A stretch of DNA of 16,091 nt from an uncultured Bergeyella sp. (GTDB taxonomy: Bacteria; Bacteroidota; Bacteroidia; Flavobacteriales; Weeksellaceae): assembly GCA_916710115.1 (NCBI GenBank), contig CAKAOY010000016.1, positions 1 to 16,091 on the forward strand, in the 5' to 3' direction. A model generated the notes under the pieces. It had not been told where the DNA came from and ran no database searches. It saw nothing but the letters and a program-made list of their open reading frames with translations. Position numbers and translations under genes: made by a program. Positions within the stretch are counted from its first letter, which is position 1. Each line of letters begins with the position of its first letter. Shown here one piece after another: positions 14,967 to 16,091 of this stretch.

Positions 14967-15692
14967 ATGATTGTTTTAGGAAGTAACTCGGAAGTTGCAC
15001 AGGCATTCGTGGAGAAGGTATTGAGCGAAGGCCAACGATTTGAAAAAATATATCTGCTGACCTCTAATAAAGAGAATACAGAGAAATTTGCAAGACATAT
15101 AGATGTGAAATATGTCCAAAACTCCGAGATTATAGAGTTTGATTTATTGAAAGATAATGACTATCATCGATTGAATCATATAGATTCCGATTTACTGTTT
15201 TGTGCCTCTGGTTATTTGGGGATGAATACGGCTGATGGACTTTACAATGATATCAATACTACAAAAATTATTGATATTAACTATGCAAAATTAGTTCCTT
15301 TAATGAATTATTTTGCTCAAAAATTTGAGGCTAAAAGAAGTGGAACTATCATTGGGCTGTCCTCAGTAGCAGGCGAAAGAGGGAGACAGAGTAATTTTAT
15401 TTATGGCTCAGCAAAGGCTGGTTTTACCGCTTATCTTAGTGGGCTTAGAAATTACCTCTACGATAAAAAAGTAAATGTATTATCTGTAATTCCTGGATTT
15501 ATGGCGACGAAAATGACAGAAGGTATGCCTCTTAATCCAAAACTAACTGCTTCTCCAAAGCAAGCTGCCAACTGCATTTATAAGGCTTATAAAAATAAAA
15601 AAAATGTAGTTTATGTATTGCCAATTTGGTGGGTTATTATGATGATTATTAGAAATATACCAGAGTTTATTTTTAAAAGATTAAAACTTTAA
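14967..15692 (+). CDS. dprE2: DprE2-like SDR decaprenyl-phosphoryl-2-keto-arabinose reductase
   Basis: The 241-residue short-chain dehydrogenase/reductase has an unusual cofactor motif VLGSNSEVAQAF (3-14), as in DprE2 (GGTSEIG), in place of the classical TGxxxGIG. Catalytic residues are Ser132/Ser133 in LSSVAGERGR, Tyr146 and Lys150 in YGSAKAG, and Asn105 in INYA. The C-terminal IRNIPEFIFKRLKL resembles the RHIPRSIFRKL ending of mycobacterial DprE2 and may contact membrane lipid. It would reduce the 2-keto-ribose intermediate made by the DprE1-like protein to the arabino epimer, with NADH. DprE1 and DprE2 act as a pair, and the genes are adjacent here (29 bases apart). The ATG at 14967 places the cofactor strand at the extreme N-terminus. 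A different 2-epimerised pentose cannot be excluded. Confidence 0.92.
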   Translation: MIVLGSNSEVAQAFVEKVLSEGQRFEKIYLLTSNKENTEKFARHIDVKYVQNSEIIEFDLLKDNDYHRLNHIDSDLLFCASGYLGMNTADGLYNDINTTKIIDINYAKLVPLMNYFAQKFEAKRSGTIIGLSSVAGERGRQSNFIYGSAKAGFTAYLSGLRNYLYDKKVNVLSVIPGFMATKMTEGMPLNPKLTASPKQAANCIYKAYKNKKNVVYVLPIWWVIMMIIRNIPEFIFKRLKL

Positions 15693-15701
15693 TCATTAAA
15701 A

Positions 15702-16091
15702 ATGAAAAAAGTATATTTTTTTGATTTTGATGGTACTCTTACCTATAAGGATACGATGTTCCTATTCCTGAAATATTATCATCCAGCGGTGTATTGGAGA
15801 CAATTTATATGGCATATTCCATTGTTTGTCTTGTTAAAATTAAAATTGATAGATGCCGAAAAAGTAAAACAAAGATTCGTGTATTCTATCTTAAAAGGGG
15901 CAACCAAAGAGGAATTAACCACCAAGTCAACTCACTTTTTTGAAAAATATTATCCAAATTTGATACGACCAAAGGCCTTGAAATTCATAGAGGAAATCAA
16001 CAAGGAAGGTGCGAGAGCTTATTTAGTGACGGCCTCATTGGATATTTGGACAAAACCTTTTGCAGATAAATTCGGATTCGGATTAATAGCT
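15702..16091 (+). CDS. HAD-IB family phosphatase, N-terminal part (3' end outside window)
   Basis: This gene is cut by the window edge; 130 codons are open. Motif I is YFFDFDGTLT (5-14), with nucleophile Asp8 and acid/base Asp10. Motif II is LVTAS near residue 108-112. Residues about 30-50 include a hydrophobic FIWHIPLFVLLKLKL stretch that could be a cap helix resting on the membrane. This fits HAD subfamily IB (SerB/CicA-like) phosphatases. It follows the dprE2-like gene by 9 bases, so it is in the same operon. The phospho-arabinose pathway needs a phosphatase to remove the 5-phosphate from polyprenyl-phospho-5-phosphoribose; in mycobacteria a PAP2-type protein (Rv3807c) is the proposed enzyme. 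I infer this HAD protein fills that step here. A phosphoserine phosphatase-like housekeeping role is the alternative. Confidence 0.82.
   Translation, partial: MKKVYFFDFDGTLTYKDTMFLFLKYYHPAVYWRQFIWHIPLFVLLKLKLIDAEKVKQRFVYSILKGATKEELTTKSTHFFEKYYPNLIRPKALKFIEEINKEGARAYLVTASLDIWTKPFADKFGFGLIA

Noticed and set aside
1..16091. CRISPR arrays, tRNA or rRNA genes, insertion sequences, toxin-antitoxin pairs.
   Set aside because: No regularly spaced repeats, no transposase or integrase motifs, and no gap larger than 79 bases that could hold an RNA gene were seen.

Overview
The window is about 16.1 kb of AT-rich DNA from a member of the Bacteroidota, most likely class Flavobacteriia and probably the Weeksellaceae (Chryseobacterium/Riemerella-like). 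I infer this from three things. The MutS2 protein closely resembles, from memory, the short Smr-less MutS2 of Chryseobacterium-type bacteria. The promoter-like sites fit the Bacteroidota -7 consensus TAnnTTTG. Genes are preceded by A-rich leaders rather than strong Shine-Dalgarno sites. The genus cannot be fixed from this sequence alone. Almost every gene belongs to cell-surface polysaccharide (O-antigen or capsule) or activated-sugar synthesis, and coding density is very high: the longest gap is 79 bases.

Region 1 (1-6084, + strand) is a variable polysaccharide block. It holds the 3' part of a GT4 glycosyltransferase, a Wzx-type flippase, a PglC-like phosphoglycosyl transferase, a PglD/NeuD-like sugar acyltransferase, an FkbH-like HAD acyl-loading enzyme, a free-standing acyl carrier protein, and a PglE-like PLP aminotransferase. 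Together they read as a pathway for a 4-amino-4,6-dideoxy sugar of the bacillosamine/viosamine type. Its amino group may receive an unusual acyl group (for example glyceryl) made on the ACP by FkbH, before transfer to undecaprenyl phosphate and flipping.

Region 2 (6096-8923, +) holds mutS2, 11 bases behind the aminotransferase, and a beta-phosphoglucomutase-like HAD phosphatase. It looks like core-genome material next to the variable block. Region 3 (8994-11973, +) starts behind a recognisable promoter. It carries a TagD-like nucleotidyltransferase butted against rfbC and rfbB, then rfbA. These three dTDP-sugar enzymes lead to dTDP-4-keto-L-rhamnose; the final reductase RfbD is not in the window. 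The block ends in a strong hairpin shared with a convergent O-methyltransferase gene (11995-12642, -).

Region 4 (12722 to the right edge, +) starts from a promoter that overlaps the divergent O-methyltransferase promoter. It encodes a UbiA-family prenyltransferase resembling mycobacterial decaprenyl-phosphate phosphoribosyltransferase (Rv3806c), a DprE1-like FAD oxidase, a DprE2-like short-chain reductase, and a HAD-IB phosphatase cut by the window edge. This is the full enzyme set expected to make polyprenyl-phospho-D-arabinofuranose, the donor known from the mycobacterial cell wall, here in a Gram-negative flavobacterium. The HAD enzyme may fill the phosphatase step, and the DprE1-like protein has Ala where benzothiazinones bind Cys387. 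This module and the FkbH/ACP sugar-acylation module are the two most interesting systems in the window.
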